Assembly: GCF_012290005.1 (NCBI RefSeq)
Contig: NZ_JAAXMS010000012.1
Coordinates: forward strand, 101,202 to 165,201
DNA from: Crateriforma spongiae
GTDB lineage: Bacteria; Planctomycetota; Planctomycetia; Pirellulales; Pirellulaceae
DNA length: 64,000 bases
Direction: 5' to 3'
Below the pieces are notes generated by a model. The model did no database searches, was not told where the DNA came from, and saw nothing but the letters and a program-made list of their open reading frames with translations. Positions 44,901 to 53,118 of this stretch are shown piece by piece. Every line of letters starts with the position of its first letter. Position 1 is the first letter of the stretch. The position numbers and the translations under genes were made by a program.

Positions 44901-45488
44901 AAGTTTGTCGGGATCGACTTCGATCTGATACTGACGAACGTAACCGCCAATCGAAGCGACTTCGCTGACGCCTTCGACGGCTTGCAATTCGTACTTAATG
45001 ACGAAATCTTGCAGGCTGCGAAGATCAGCCAACGACATGCCATCTTTGGGCGGCGTCAGGGTGTAGTAGTAAATCTGACCAAGCCCGGTGGCGTCGGGAC
45101 CGAGTTGCGGAACGACGCCTTCGGGCAACTGAGACGCGGCGGTTCCCAATTGTTCGCTCACGCGGCTGCGTGCCCAATAAAAGTCGATCGAGTCTTTAAA
45201 GGTGACTTGGACAAAGCTGTATCCGAACATGCTTTTGCCACGAACCGATTCGGCACCGGGGACGGCCAGCAGCGAAACGCTGAGTGGGTAGGTGACTTGA
45301 TCTTCGATGTCCTTGGGCGATCGACCGGGCCACGGTGTCAACACGATGACTTGGTTTTCACCGACGTTGGGAATCGCATCAATCGGCACCGCTCGATACG
45401 CGAACCAACCTCCGACACTGACTCCGACCGCCAGCAACGCGACGAGCCACGGTTCTTTGACGCAAAAGCGGATGAGTAAATTCAACAT
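41919..45488 (-). CDS. cusA: CusA/CzcA-type RND heavy-metal efflux pump
   Basis: 1189 residues, complete heavy-metal efflux RND protein: N-terminal TM (PWLVALLAVGVSVGGWFAY), porter motifs (QVIVLTPWPGRSPKDIEDQVTYPLSV), TM4 region LAGIAIAIGTMVDMAIIVSENI, and TM10 region with GLAVDDGVVMATYIHQRL. Pump exchanging protons for Cu/Ag or similar ions. A stretch of about 29 residues (425-453, SEGLEVRSGESVASHSSLAA and on) is coded by an inserted heptamer repeat between the TM4 helix and RSDVVYEAT. Follows the CusB-like gene by 12 bases; copper is favoured over zinc by the partner's metal-binding domains. Confidence 0.92.
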   Translation of the reverse strand: MLNLLIRFCVKEPWLVALLAVGVSVGGWFAYRAVPIDAIPNVGENQVIVLTPWPGRSPKDIEDQVTYPLSVSLLAVPGAESVRGKSMFGYSFVQVTFKDSIDFYWARSRVSEQLGTAASQLPEGVVPQLGPDATGLGQIYYYTLTPPKDGMSLADLRSLQDFVIKYELQAVEGVSEVASIGGYVRQYQIEVDPDKLRYHNVSLDKLAMAIRGSNLDVGAKTVETTGMEFIVRGKGFLGTDGDQTKAIRDIEETVILQRDGVPVRVSDVASVQLGPDFRRGALDYNGTEAVGGVVVMRYGENPRTVIDRVKAKIAAIEPALDGVTINGVYDRTGLIEETMATLTHALRDEIIITACIILLFLLHIRSSFVVAICLPAAVLMSFIAMHFVGVESNIMSLAGIAIAIGTMVDMAIIVSENIYQHLAEWERESEGLEVRSGESVASHSSLAAPHLSLKKRSDVVYEATIEVAPAVVTAVLTTIVSFLPVFFLTGRDYRLFSPLAYTKTFAIAAAMIAAVTIVPALSRLLLRSAGYRKRSAAVAGITLGAILAATSHLLWGDDLAGYFHVSHWIVTVAAGLVGLIAGWQVLRERIRPIEEIPSSRFVRWIYAARLRHALKHKAFALSFPAMLLVLGLGAYFGLPTILQPVEKVARVFGAELNDFPGYVDAKHVFTGLQSDDWIALDEGSWFYMPTLYPAASFSQAMQVLQTQDVLIGEIPEVKDVLGKIGRVESALDPAPAAMVETYIMLKPQSEWREGVTARDVWDEINAVATLPGVTPASALQPIEGRVVMLQSGIKAPMAIRVYGDNLDELSEAAMDVAATLKESPFINAGTVNPDIVLGKPYIEFTVDREAASRYGMSAAMVNQVIETALGGMNLIKTVEGRERYPVRLRYNRDLRERIDQLNRLPVVTHSGAVVPLEELATLETTWGPGAINSENGRLVAHVSFMTNGTAGDLESVTAIEQKLMEAQALPATHPNHLGLPAGYSLESVGSFRNQIEANRRLMWIIPIVILINLLLIYFEFRNLPISMAVFTGIPVAFAGGMVLVAWMEVELNTAVWVGFIALFGLAVDDGVVMATYIHQRLQKRKIRSVQDIRDTVYEAGLKRIRPCMMTTVTTLAALVPVLMATGRGADVARAMAIPVFGGMLAEPFTSFIVPTLYSAYLEMKMRFGLDDDLWDGTEAMPEEETMKAA
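44130..44215. repeat. heptamer inverted repeat inside the RND pump gene
   Basis: AGTGACAAGTGAGGAGCGGC with GAGTGAGGAGTGAGAAG, a 7-base loop, then CCCCACTCCGTACTTCC and CCCTCACTCTCCC: an inverted array of GGAGTRA-like units. It is open in the reading frame of the pump and adds about 29 residues. Confidence 0.7.
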
Positions 45489-45500
45489 GGGTTCGTCTCC

Positions 45501-47504
45501 TTACTGTTCCGCTCTTGCGATGGAAGGTGTATTGGTCTCGACCGCCATGTCGCGGACGACTTCCCCGCAGGTCAGCATTTCGCTGCCCCAGTACGGGTTT
45601 TGCAATTCACCGCCGGGTTGCATCCAATCGCCGCCGCCACCGGGAACCATCGGGCAATACATGTGAACCAACGACTCGGCCGTTTCGGGTCCGCGAGCCG
45701 ACGTCGCGGCTTTCAACAGCGCATGGCTGACGCTACGAAATGAATGTCTCGCCACTTCCAACGATTGGCTCATCCGAACCGCGGCACGCCGGGCCGATGC
45801 GAAATTCAGTTGGGCGAAGTCCGGAACACTCGCGTCCGTCTCCAATCGACGAGTCGCGTCGACAAACGTGTTGACCGCGATCGCCGATGGGGCGGAGTCG
45901 TTTGCCATCGCTGACTGAATTTCAAAGTAGGCTCCATAAGCTCGGTCAAACTGCGTCGCGGCATCGCCAGCCAACATCACGGGATTCGATGGCGGTAATT
46001 CAAGCGGCCCCGGCGAATAGCTTGGTGCCTTGCTGGGATCCATCAACGAAGGGTTGCCCGCCAATTGCATCTGCGAGTCGATCAAGAAGTTGCCTTGTGT
46101 CGCGACGGTTTCGCCAGCGGCGAGTCCCTCGGCAATCACAGCTTCCTCGTCCGTCAGCGTGCTGACCGTCACGCGGCGAATCTCGAATCGGCCCGGTTCA
46201 GTCTCGACGTACAACACCGCTCGATCACCGGTCAGCAGCACCGCATCACGCGAAACTGTCACGACACGCTGCGACGGTACCGGCTGGCTCGCGTAACCGA
46301 GGTCCGACGTCGGCACCAAATCCATGCCGCACAGCGGACACTCGCCCGGCTGGTCGCGAATGACCTGCGGGTGCATCGGACTGATGTACTTGTTCGCCAA
46401 TGCCGGATCGTAGACTGTTTCTGTGGGTACCGCAGGAACCGCGATCCGCGCCGTCGCGTAGTCGCCCGGCCGCAGTTTGCCGTCAAAGTTCATCACCTCG
46501 ACGCGAACTCGAACCGTCCTCGTCGTTGGGTTGACTGTCGGATCAATGAACGCCACTCGGCCGGTAAACACCTCACCCGGCATCGACGACACTTCGGCTT
46601 CGACTTGCTGTCCGAACCGCACCAAGGCCGCGTCGTCAGGAAACAAGTCCAACATCAACCACACGCTGGTCAGGTCAGCGATGCGGTAAATCTTCTGACC
46701 GGTCTTCACGTAGTCACCTTCGACGGCCGCCTTCTCCAACACGGTTCCAGTCTGTGGCGACTTGATGCGAATTCGTGAACGCGGCTTTCGGTCACGAGCA
46801 AGCTGGTCGATCTGCTGGTCCGTCATGCCCAACTCGCTCAGTTTTTCGCGGGCCATCGCTCGCATGTCCGAGTTGTTGATGCTAAATCGTCCGACCGATT
46901 TACTTTCCAGCGTCGCGACGAACTCCGTTTGAGCTGAATAGAGGGTCGGACTGTAAATCAACGCAAGATCGTCGCCTTCACTGACCTTCACTCCGACGTA
47001 GTCCGCAAAGAGTTCTTCGATTCGACCGTCGATGTAAGCACTGATGGTCGACAGCCGGCTCTCGTCGTAATCAATCGAACCGATCGTGCGAATCGTTCGA
47101 TCGACCTGCCCCAGCTTGCTGGTTGCCGTTTGGATCCCGATCAGCCGCCGAGCAGCCGACTCGATCGTGACCGAAATCCCGTCGCCATCACCGCCGCCGG
47201 TGGCCGGAACCAACTCCATCGCACACACCGGGCAACGTCCGGGCTGGGTTGATGGTGGCGTACACATCATGGGGCAGATGTAGCGAACGTCTTCGCCGCC
47301 AGCGGCATCCACGGTCGTTGCTTCACCACCGCCGAAACCGTCCGCCGTGATCCACTCGCTTCGCTGTGCGTAGCCGATCATGAACAGAATGATCGCCGCA
47401 ACGGTCACCACGACGGCTGCGTTGATGGCAAGGTTCAATAGGTAAGCGAAACCACCGAGCTTTTGCTTTAGCGCGGCGTAACGCGATGTTTTTGATGCAG
47501 GCAT
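45501..47504 (-). CDS. cusB: CusB-type membrane fusion protein with two metal-binding domains
   Basis: 667 residues. One N-terminal TM anchor (residues 25-45), a heavy-metal-binding domain at about 74-101 (YICPMMCTPPSTQPGRCPVCAMELVP), a barrel-sandwich hybrid (RTIGSIDYDESRLSTISAYIDGRIEELFADYVGVKVSEGDDL), hairpin and beta-barrel parts (GEVFTGRVAFIDPTVNPTTRTVRVRVEV), and a second metal-binding domain inserted near residue 375 (YISPMHPQVIRDQPGECPLCGMDL). Adaptor between RND pump and outer-membrane channel that loads metal. Having two HMBD copies, one in the middle, is unusual. First pump gene of the minus-strand operon. Confidence 0.92.
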   Translation of the reverse strand: MPASKTSRYAALKQKLGGFAYLLNLAINAAVVVTVAAIILFMIGYAQRSEWITADGFGGGEATTVDAAGGEDVRYICPMMCTPPSTQPGRCPVCAMELVPATGGGDGDGISVTIESAARRLIGIQTATSKLGQVDRTIRTIGSIDYDESRLSTISAYIDGRIEELFADYVGVKVSEGDDLALIYSPTLYSAQTEFVATLESKSVGRFSINNSDMRAMAREKLSELGMTDQQIDQLARDRKPRSRIRIKSPQTGTVLEKAAVEGDYVKTGQKIYRIADLTSVWLMLDLFPDDAALVRFGQQVEAEVSSMPGEVFTGRVAFIDPTVNPTTRTVRVRVEVMNFDGKLRPGDYATARIAVPAVPTETVYDPALANKYISPMHPQVIRDQPGECPLCGMDLVPTSDLGYASQPVPSQRVVTVSRDAVLLTGDRAVLYVETEPGRFEIRRVTVSTLTDEEAVIAEGLAAGETVATQGNFLIDSQMQLAGNPSLMDPSKAPSYSPGPLELPPSNPVMLAGDAATQFDRAYGAYFEIQSAMANDSAPSAIAVNTFVDATRRLETDASVPDFAQLNFASARRAAVRMSQSLEVARHSFRSVSHALLKAATSARGPETAESLVHMYCPMVPGGGGDWMQPGGELQNPYWGSEMLTCGEVVRDMAVETNTPSIARAEQ

Positions 47505-47638
47505 AGCAGGGTTCTGAACGGACTCATTCCGTTCACTCCGGCAAGAAGGACAGATGACCGGCGCAGCGACGTGCGCAGACCTCAGCGAATAAAAACTCCG
47601 CTGCTAACGTTGGCTAAAGACGGATTCCGGGCGCGGAA

Positions 47639-48217
47639 TCACAGACGCCAGATACAAAGGTCGATCTGAGAGAAGTGCGCAGCGACGAGCGCATCGCTGG
47701 ACGCAAAGCGGTCAAGACGCCGTTGGTTTTCGGCGACGGCCGGCCAAAGGATGTCCGGCAACCGCACCGCGTGGCTTTCGCATGGCGGCACCGTAGGACG
47801 AGGCGGCGATGATTCGCCGAGTGGTTGTGACTCGATACCGCATCGGCAAGACGATGTGACTTGCGAAGCCAACGTTTCGCGCTTGCGCAACTTGGCAAGC
47901 CTTGCCGCTTGTACCGGTCGATCCGATTCGGCTGACTGTTCGCTCGCCGGTGGTTCGGCATCCGATCCGTCGCCGCCGTGCGAACAGCAACTTGTCGGTT
48001 GCGTCGCCGTCTTGGGCGTCTTCGCCGGCCCAATGCAACAACCACAACGCTGCGTCGGCGATTCGACTTCGCAGCATCCGCAACGTTCGCACTTGTGAGC
48101 CGTTGTCACTTGCGAATCGCACGATTTCGCCATCACGTACGCCGATCCCGGCTGGATCATCAACGCGACGATCAGCGAAAGATTGACGACGGTACGAATT
48201 AGACGCGAGCGATACAC
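47639..48217 (-). CDS. Cys-rich secreted protein of the copper operon
   Basis: About 192 residues. A signal peptide-like start (SRLIRTVVNLSLIVALMIQPGSAYVMA) is followed by a Cys cluster (CERCGCCEVESPTQRCGCCIGPAKTPK...TSCCSHGGD) and later SSCRCG. The function is not known; soft-metal binding is likely. The start is unsure: GTG at 48217 allows the whole signal peptide and puts the operator box 18 bases upstream; the frame reaches 48361 without a better start. It precedes the CusB gene on the same strand. Confidence 0.65.
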   Translation of the reverse strand: MYRSRLIRTVVNLSLIVALMIQPGSAYVMAKSCDSQVTTAHKCERCGCCEVESPTQRCGCCIGPAKTPKTATQPTSCCSHGGDGSDAEPPASEQSAESDRPVQAARLAKLRKRETLASQVTSSCRCGIESQPLGESSPPRPTVPPCESHAVRLPDILWPAVAENQRRLDRFASSDALVAAHFSQIDLCIWRL

Positions 48218-48235
48218 GCAAATATCCCGAATGGA

Positions 48236-48250
48236 TACCCTGTGGTGGTA
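48236..48250 (-). promoter_or_regulatory. CsoR-type operator candidate between divergent copper genes
   Basis: TACCCTGTGGTGGTA matches TACCC-N5-GGGTA except for one base in the right arm. It lies between the Cys-rich gene/pump operon (minus) and the efflux lipoprotein gene (plus), 145 bases before the latter's ATG, and could control both. Confidence 0.55.
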
Positions 48251-48394
48251 TATGAACTTTATCGGAGAAACCGACAAAAGGTTCAAGACGAATTGGTTCG
48301 TTTTTACTGATTGCGGTCCGGGCCAGCCGCAACGAATTCGCTTTGAGCCAGTCCTCAACACACTTCGATTCTAGCTGGATGGAGCCGGTTTGTC

Positions 48395-50053
48395 ATGCAA
48401 CGCAATCCTTCGCTGAACTCTCGAGAGCGTTCTCGCCGGGCGTTATTGGCTGCCATCGCGTGTGGTTTGACGATCACCGGATGTGCGACGGATCGCCGTT
48501 TGACACGTGAAAACGCTAGCTTTACCCAAACTGCCCCGGGGAAATCGGCTCCTGTCATGGCCGCTGAAGTGGCACCACCGCCGGTAGCCGACCAAGTGAC
48601 TTCACCCACAACCGTACGGACCGTCGGCTACGGCGAAGAAGACGCGTCGATGCTGACTTTTGCCCAGCAGTTGGAGTTGGGAGTGGAGAGCGAGGAGTCA
48701 GGAGTAAGGAGTGAGGAGTCAGGAGTGGAGAGTGACGAGGACGAAAAGGCTTCAGATAATGATGAAGAGTTGGGGGACTTGCTCAACGACGAAACTAATG
48801 GCCTGCAAAATATCGCCCCAGAAACCTCACTCTTCACCCTTAACTCATCACTCCTCACTACAAAGCCCGTCGAGTACTTCGTTCAGCAAGCGCTAGCCGC
48901 GCATCCAAGCGTGCAAGCTGCCCGGCAACGCGTCGCGGCGGAACTGAATCGCATTCCGCAGGTTACGGCGCTGCCCGATCCGACGTTCAACAACACTTTC
49001 TGGCCGCTGCACGACAACGCACTGCAGACTGCTGGTGGACGCATCGCGAACCAGATGTCATTGCAGCAGGGCATCCCGTTCCCGGACAAACTGGAAACTC
49101 AAGGTGCGATTGTCAGCCGCGAGGCCCAAGTGGCTCAGGCTGAAGTCGAACGCATCGAACGCCAGATCACTGAATCGGTTCGGCTAGCCTACTACGAGGT
49201 CTGGTACACGAATCGAGCCATCCGAATCATCGAAGAAACCGAAGAGTTGATCAACGACCTGATCGCCGTCGCCGAAGCACGCTACAAAGCCGGCGGTAGC
49301 CAACAGGATGTGCTTCGAGCTCAGTTGGAAGCGGATCGCTTGGCCGACCAATTGATCCAGCTTCAAAAGATGCAGGGCATGGCACAAGCCGATCTTGCCG
49401 CCTTGTTGCAACAACCCGTCGGCCTGATCCCACAAGCCACCGACGAACTGAACGTCGACGACGCTCCGATGCAACTTGACGCGTTGATCGCCCAGGCCGA
49501 ACAGTGCAATCCGTCGCTGCGAGGTCTAGCCGCCGAAATCGCTCGCGACCGGCAAAAGGAACGATTGGCTTGCTTGCAACAGTACCCGGACTTCATGGTC
49601 GGATTGAACTGGGGCATCGTTAGCGACAACCACGATGTGATTAGCCCCGTGGCCAACGGCAACGACAATCTCAGCATCACGTTCGGCACCACGCTTCCGA
49701 TCTGGCGTGACAAAATCGCAGCCGGTGTTCGCGAAGCCGCCCACCGCCGCAGCAATTCGATGAAGCGTCTCGAAGCCGAACGTGATGAGATCTACGGACG
49801 TTTGCGACGTCTGTTGGTGCAAGCCGATTCGCTGGTCGAGCAGACAAATATCTACGAAGACCGCATCATCCCCCGCACCGAAGACACCCTAAAACTGGCC
49901 ATCGCCGACTACCGAGGCGAACGCACGGACTTTTTCACGCTGATCGAAACCTACCGCGAGCTCCTAATGTTCGAGACCCAACTCGCCCGCTTCAAAGCCA
50001 CCCTCGCCGGCACCATTGCTCAAATCGACCGCACGGTGGGCTGTCCGTTTTGA
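48395..50053 (+). CDS. outer membrane efflux lipoprotein (TolC family)
   Basis: 552 residues. Lipoprotein signal with the lipobox LTITGC near residue 30, then a long low-complexity acidic linker (residues 95-158) partly made of inserted heptamer repeats, then the OMF body: VEYFVQQALAAHPSVQAARQRVAAELNRIPQVTALPDPTFNN and LDALIAQAEQCNPSLRGLAAEIARDRQKERLACLQQYPDFMVGLNWG. Divergent from the pump operon, probably its channel; the other channel gene is at 37855-39339. Confidence 0.9.
   Translation: MQRNPSLNSRERSRRALLAAIACGLTITGCATDRRLTRENASFTQTAPGKSAPVMAAEVAPPPVADQVTSPTTVRTVGYGEEDASMLTFAQQLELGVESEESGVRSEESGVESDEDEKASDNDEELGDLLNDETNGLQNIAPETSLFTLNSSLLTTKPVEYFVQQALAAHPSVQAARQRVAAELNRIPQVTALPDPTFNNTFWPLHDNALQTAGGRIANQMSLQQGIPFPDKLETQGAIVSREAQVAQAEVERIERQITESVRLAYYEVWYTNRAIRIIEETEELINDLIAVAEARYKAGGSQQDVLRAQLEADRLADQLIQLQKMQGMAQADLAALLQQPVGLIPQATDELNVDDAPMQLDALIAQAEQCNPSLRGLAAEIARDRQKERLACLQQYPDFMVGLNWGIVSDNHDVISPVANGNDNLSITFGTTLPIWRDKIAAGVREAAHRRSNSMKRLEAERDEIYGRLRRLLVQADSLVEQTNIYEDRIIPRTEDTLKLAIADYRGERTDFFTLIETYRELLMFETQLARFKATLAGTIAQIDRTVGCPF
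48675..48866. repeat. heptamer inverted repeat inside the efflux lipoprotein gene
   Basis: GGAGAGCGAGGAGTCAGGAG with following GGAGTGAGGAGTCAGGAGTG (48685-48730) pairs with ACTCTTCACCCTTAACTCAT and CACTCCTCACTAC (48828-48866). The frame remains open through both arms and the 95-base loop, coding for Glu/Ser-rich residues. Confidence 0.65.
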
Positions 50054-50191
50054 GACAAGGAGAGGGGGAGTCAGGGTGCCGTTTTACTCCTTATCTCCCC
50101 AACTCCTTCGCGGAACGAAGCTGGCGAATGGCGCGGTATTCGCACCGAGGTGCTGGTTGCAACGCAACACGTTTCAACTCAGGAGACCCCC

Positions 50192-50662
50192 ATGTCCTAC
50201 AAGCTCTTTGCCGGCATGATCGCCACGTCGACCACGGTTATGTACGGGTTGATGTACATGAACACCTACGCGTGGGACCATGTCTGGTGGAGCGAAACGC
50301 GGTTCTACATGGCGTTCTTGATGGGTGCGACGATGGCAATGATCATGCTGGCGTTCATGCTGAAGATGTACGACAACAAGAAAGCAAACATCGGCATCTT
50401 CGCGACCAGCGTCGTCGTCTTTCTTGGATCGTTGTACCTGGTCCGCAGCCAACAAACGGTTCAAGACGTCTCGTGGATGAAAGCCATGATCCCGCATCAT
50501 TCCATCGCAATCCTCACGAGCGAACGAGCGGAAATCAGTGATCCCCGAGTCCGAGAGCTGGCCGACGAGATCATCGAAACGCAGAAGAAAGAAATCGCGA
50601 TGATGGAACGCTACATCGCCGATCTGGAAAGCGAGAACTTTGAGTTGGCAAGTCGCGATTGA
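50192..50662 (+). CDS. DUF305 membrane protein
   Basis: 156 residues with three TM segments (residues 5-22, 40-60, 70-88) then a DUF305-type helical part: DVSWMKAMIPHHSIAILTSERAEISDPRVRELADEIIETQKKEIAMMERYI. The HH and the EI...M repeat are typical; such proteins often accompany copper resistance genes. ATG at 50192 has AGGAGA upstream. Confidence 0.88.
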   Translation: MSYKLFAGMIATSTTVMYGLMYMNTYAWDHVWWSETRFYMAFLMGATMAMIMLAFMLKMYDNKKANIGIFATSVVVFLGSLYLVRSQQTVQDVSWMKAMIPHHSIAILTSERAEISDPRVRELADEIIETQKKEIAMMERYIADLESENFELASRD

Positions 50663-50903
50663 ATGATCAAAGCAACCATCCGACCATCCGTCGTTCGTCC
50701 GCATTGGCACCATGCCTGATACGGGTCGCAGAATTGGCCCCCAGACCAAACAGATCTGCTCCAACTCCATGGCATACGAACGGCGAGATTCCTGGTCTCG
50801 TTGTGTCCTTGATGTTATCTGCAAACCGCGTTGGCACTATGATTGAGCATGGTTTCGCTCTGAGATGAACCGGACGAACCGATCACCCTGTTTGGAATTG
50901 TGA

Positions 50904-51974
50904 ATGAGACGTCGAAGATTTTTATCGCTGACTGCGAGCGTTTCAGCCGGCGGTGCGATCGTAGGCACCTTGCTTCCGACGACATTTGCAGACGACTTAG
51001 CCGACGAAGAAGCGGACACGGACGGCCGAAGGTATCTCGAGTGGGGGCTTAACGCTCTCGCACGTGCCCATCACCTGAGTTCGATGGCGGGTCATCTGGG
51101 GGCATCGCTCATCGCGGGTTACTACGTCATGGGGCAGCATCCGAATTTGGGACCGCAAGTCGAGGAGGGCATTCGAGATGATCTGCGGCGCGTGATGCGA
51201 GGCGAGTCCGTGTTTGGCAAACGAATGTCTCGAAAAGCAAAGCTCACGGATGCGGAACTTTTCGAGCCGCTCCCAAAACAATCGGCCGATGAAACGCTGA
51301 TCGACGGCATCGCTGAGGCACTCGAGAAGAGCATCGACCAGCCTCGTCAATCGGGTCACAACGTCATCTTTGCTTCCTTCGCGATCCGAGCGTTGAAGGA
51401 ACATCCTGAGTACGCGACCCCGGCGATCATCGACGGGATCCGAAAGCTGATGACGCTTTTTGAAGGCCAGACACCTGGAAGTGGCTACTACGGTAAGCAG
51501 AAAGGTCGTATCCATGGACACAAAATCCAGCTTGCAGAGAACGACAACGCTCCGATGTACGACGACATCCCCGCGATGGCCAGTGCGGTGCTCGATGAAG
51601 CCATCGGCCAAGATCCATCCGTCCATCGCGTCGGCTATGGCGGCTTGGTCCATATCATTAACCATGCCGCTGCGATCGCCGATCTCGATGACTGTGGCTA
51701 CGACGAGCTAGCATCGCGTGCGGTACGCTCTCATCGCCAACACCTGCGTCTGTGGAGAAGCCTACCCAACGTGGCCGACGAGAAAGGCCCACTACAGGTG
51801 TCGAACTTCACCCCGAACAACCCGGCCTACTGGACCTCGGGTGATGTTCCCTACGATCGAGCACTGTTGACGCATCGCGTCAAAACGATGTTCGGCTTTC
51901 ACGAACTAGCCGAGCCGGTGGACTATCCAGACAAAGAAAAGGCAGCGTACGACACGCTGCGTTACCTGATGTAG
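50904..51974 (+). CDS. Tat-exported protein of unknown function, paralogue 2
   Basis: 356 residues with a Tat signal (MRRRRFLSLTASVSAGGAIVG). From GLNALARAHHLSSMAGHLGAS to the C-terminus (DTLRYLM) it follows the protein coded at 13925-15019 without gaps, roughly four of five residues being identical; the N-terminus differs. Family not recognised. It stands alone 240 bases after the DUF305 gene. Confidence 0.8.
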   Translation: MRRRRFLSLTASVSAGGAIVGTLLPTTFADDLADEEADTDGRRYLEWGLNALARAHHLSSMAGHLGASLIAGYYVMGQHPNLGPQVEEGIRDDLRRVMRGESVFGKRMSRKAKLTDAELFEPLPKQSADETLIDGIAEALEKSIDQPRQSGHNVIFASFAIRALKEHPEYATPAIIDGIRKLMTLFEGQTPGSGYYGKQKGRIHGHKIQLAENDNAPMYDDIPAMASAVLDEAIGQDPSVHRVGYGGLVHIINHAAAIADLDDCGYDELASRAVRSHRQHLRLWRSLPNVADEKGPLQVSNFTPNNPAYWTSGDVPYDRALLTHRVKTMFGFHELAEPVDYPDKEKAAYDTLRYLM

Positions 51975-52017
51975 CCCGAGGTGGAGCGGTTGTGCGAGTG
52001 ACTTACGTCGATTCGCG

Positions 52018-52263
52018 CTACCGCGGTTGATCGCGAACCGCATCCGCGAGTTCTTTTCCGTACGTCGTCTCGATGAACTTCAGCCGGACTCCGGCTTCGT
52101 CGAGATCTGGATGCGTTCGCCGGATGGCATCAAACGCCATTCTGCGAATGATTGCGGTGAGACTGCACATCTTCGCGAGTCGCTCGGCCGGCGTCATTCG
52201 CCGAAACAGCTCCAGCTGAATCGCTTCGACTTCGGCGGACGTGTAGGGCGGAATGGAGGTCAT
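52018..52263 (-). CDS. small conserved hypothetical protein
   Basis: 81 residues: AIQLELFRRMTPAERLAKMCSLTAIIRRMAFDAIRRTHPDLDEAGVRLKFIETTYGKELADAV. I recall this pattern (MTPAERL...L...IRRRHPD...) from many small proteins in planctomycetes and other phyla that have no assigned function. Good coding composition; standalone. Confidence 0.7.
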   Translation of the reverse strand: MTSIPPYTSAEVEAIQLELFRRMTPAERLAKMCSLTAIIRRMAFDAIRRTHPDLDEAGVRLKFIETTYGKELADAVRDQPR

Positions 52264-53118
52264 GTCACATTACCCAGCTTTTCTCTGATTCTCTGCCGAG
52301 AAAATTTCGGGAACTGGGCGGACTGCCACCCCCTCATTTGCGAACTCGTCGAAAACACAGCGTTTTGCGGGGTCAAACGCGTTTCGAATCCGGACCGACC
52401 CCAGAGGTCCCGACGTTCGTTAACCCAGAACGCGCAAGAAACGAAGAAGTCAAGAAAACGGCCCAAAACGCCTCAATCCCATAACCCGGATGTCGCCGGG
52501 TTATCTTCTCGGCCGGAGAATCGAAGAAAGGCAAAAGGCGATCGCAATCTCGTTCACCCCGCAAAATACTGGGGGAAAACGAAGAAAGGTCGGCGTGGAG
52601 CACACGCCGACCTTTCGTTCACATCTGGGTCTGCGAACCGATTTGATTCGCAGAGAAGTTGAGTGGTCAACAGGCCGTTCGGATTGTGGCACGGGGTGTA
52701 CCAAAAGAGACAAGGTAATTCGCGTCTTCAAAAACACTTGTCTCTGCGGTGTAAACGTCGGATAAGTAGAGATTCCGTTGCACATGTTTTTCCCACTTTT
52801 CTAAGTGCTAATCGGCTCGGTAAAAAGCGTGCTTTGCCACGCGGTCGATCACCAAATTGCAATTTCTTTGGGACGCCATCAATTCCGATTCCATATGTCC
52901 CGATAAATTTTGTGAGAGAGACGGACGCTTTTCAAACCGGCGGGCGAGTCTCTGGCGGTGGGTTATGAGAAAACACTTGTTGCCGCGAATAACCCGCAAT
53001 CTTCGGTGTGAAATCGTCTCTGGGTGATGAGAGATTTGGGCCACACCGACTTCATAACCCGATTTTGGTGCCGCTGGGCTCGGGGGCGACAACGCGAGAC
53101 CGATCTGGGCTGGGCCGA
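52264..53118. other. long gene-free region with hairpins
   Basis: About 855 bases. Several small open frames on both strands look like chance. Two tight hairpins are present: ATAACCCGG-N6-CCGGGTTAT near 52481-52504, and the stronger one at 52585-52615. AAAACACTTGT occurs twice (about 52732 and 52970). Confidence 0.5.
52585..52615. terminator. perfect 13-base hairpin, terminator-like
   Basis: AAAGGTCGGCGTG, loop GAGCA, CACGCCGACCTTT. It is followed by only a short T stretch, and no gene ends next to it, so the unit it would close is not visible. Confidence 0.45.

Noticed and set aside
52373..52785. Short minus-strand frames in the 52.3-53.1 kb gap as genes
   Set aside because: They overlap each other and two hairpins, lack ribosome sites, and the translations show no domain-like pattern.
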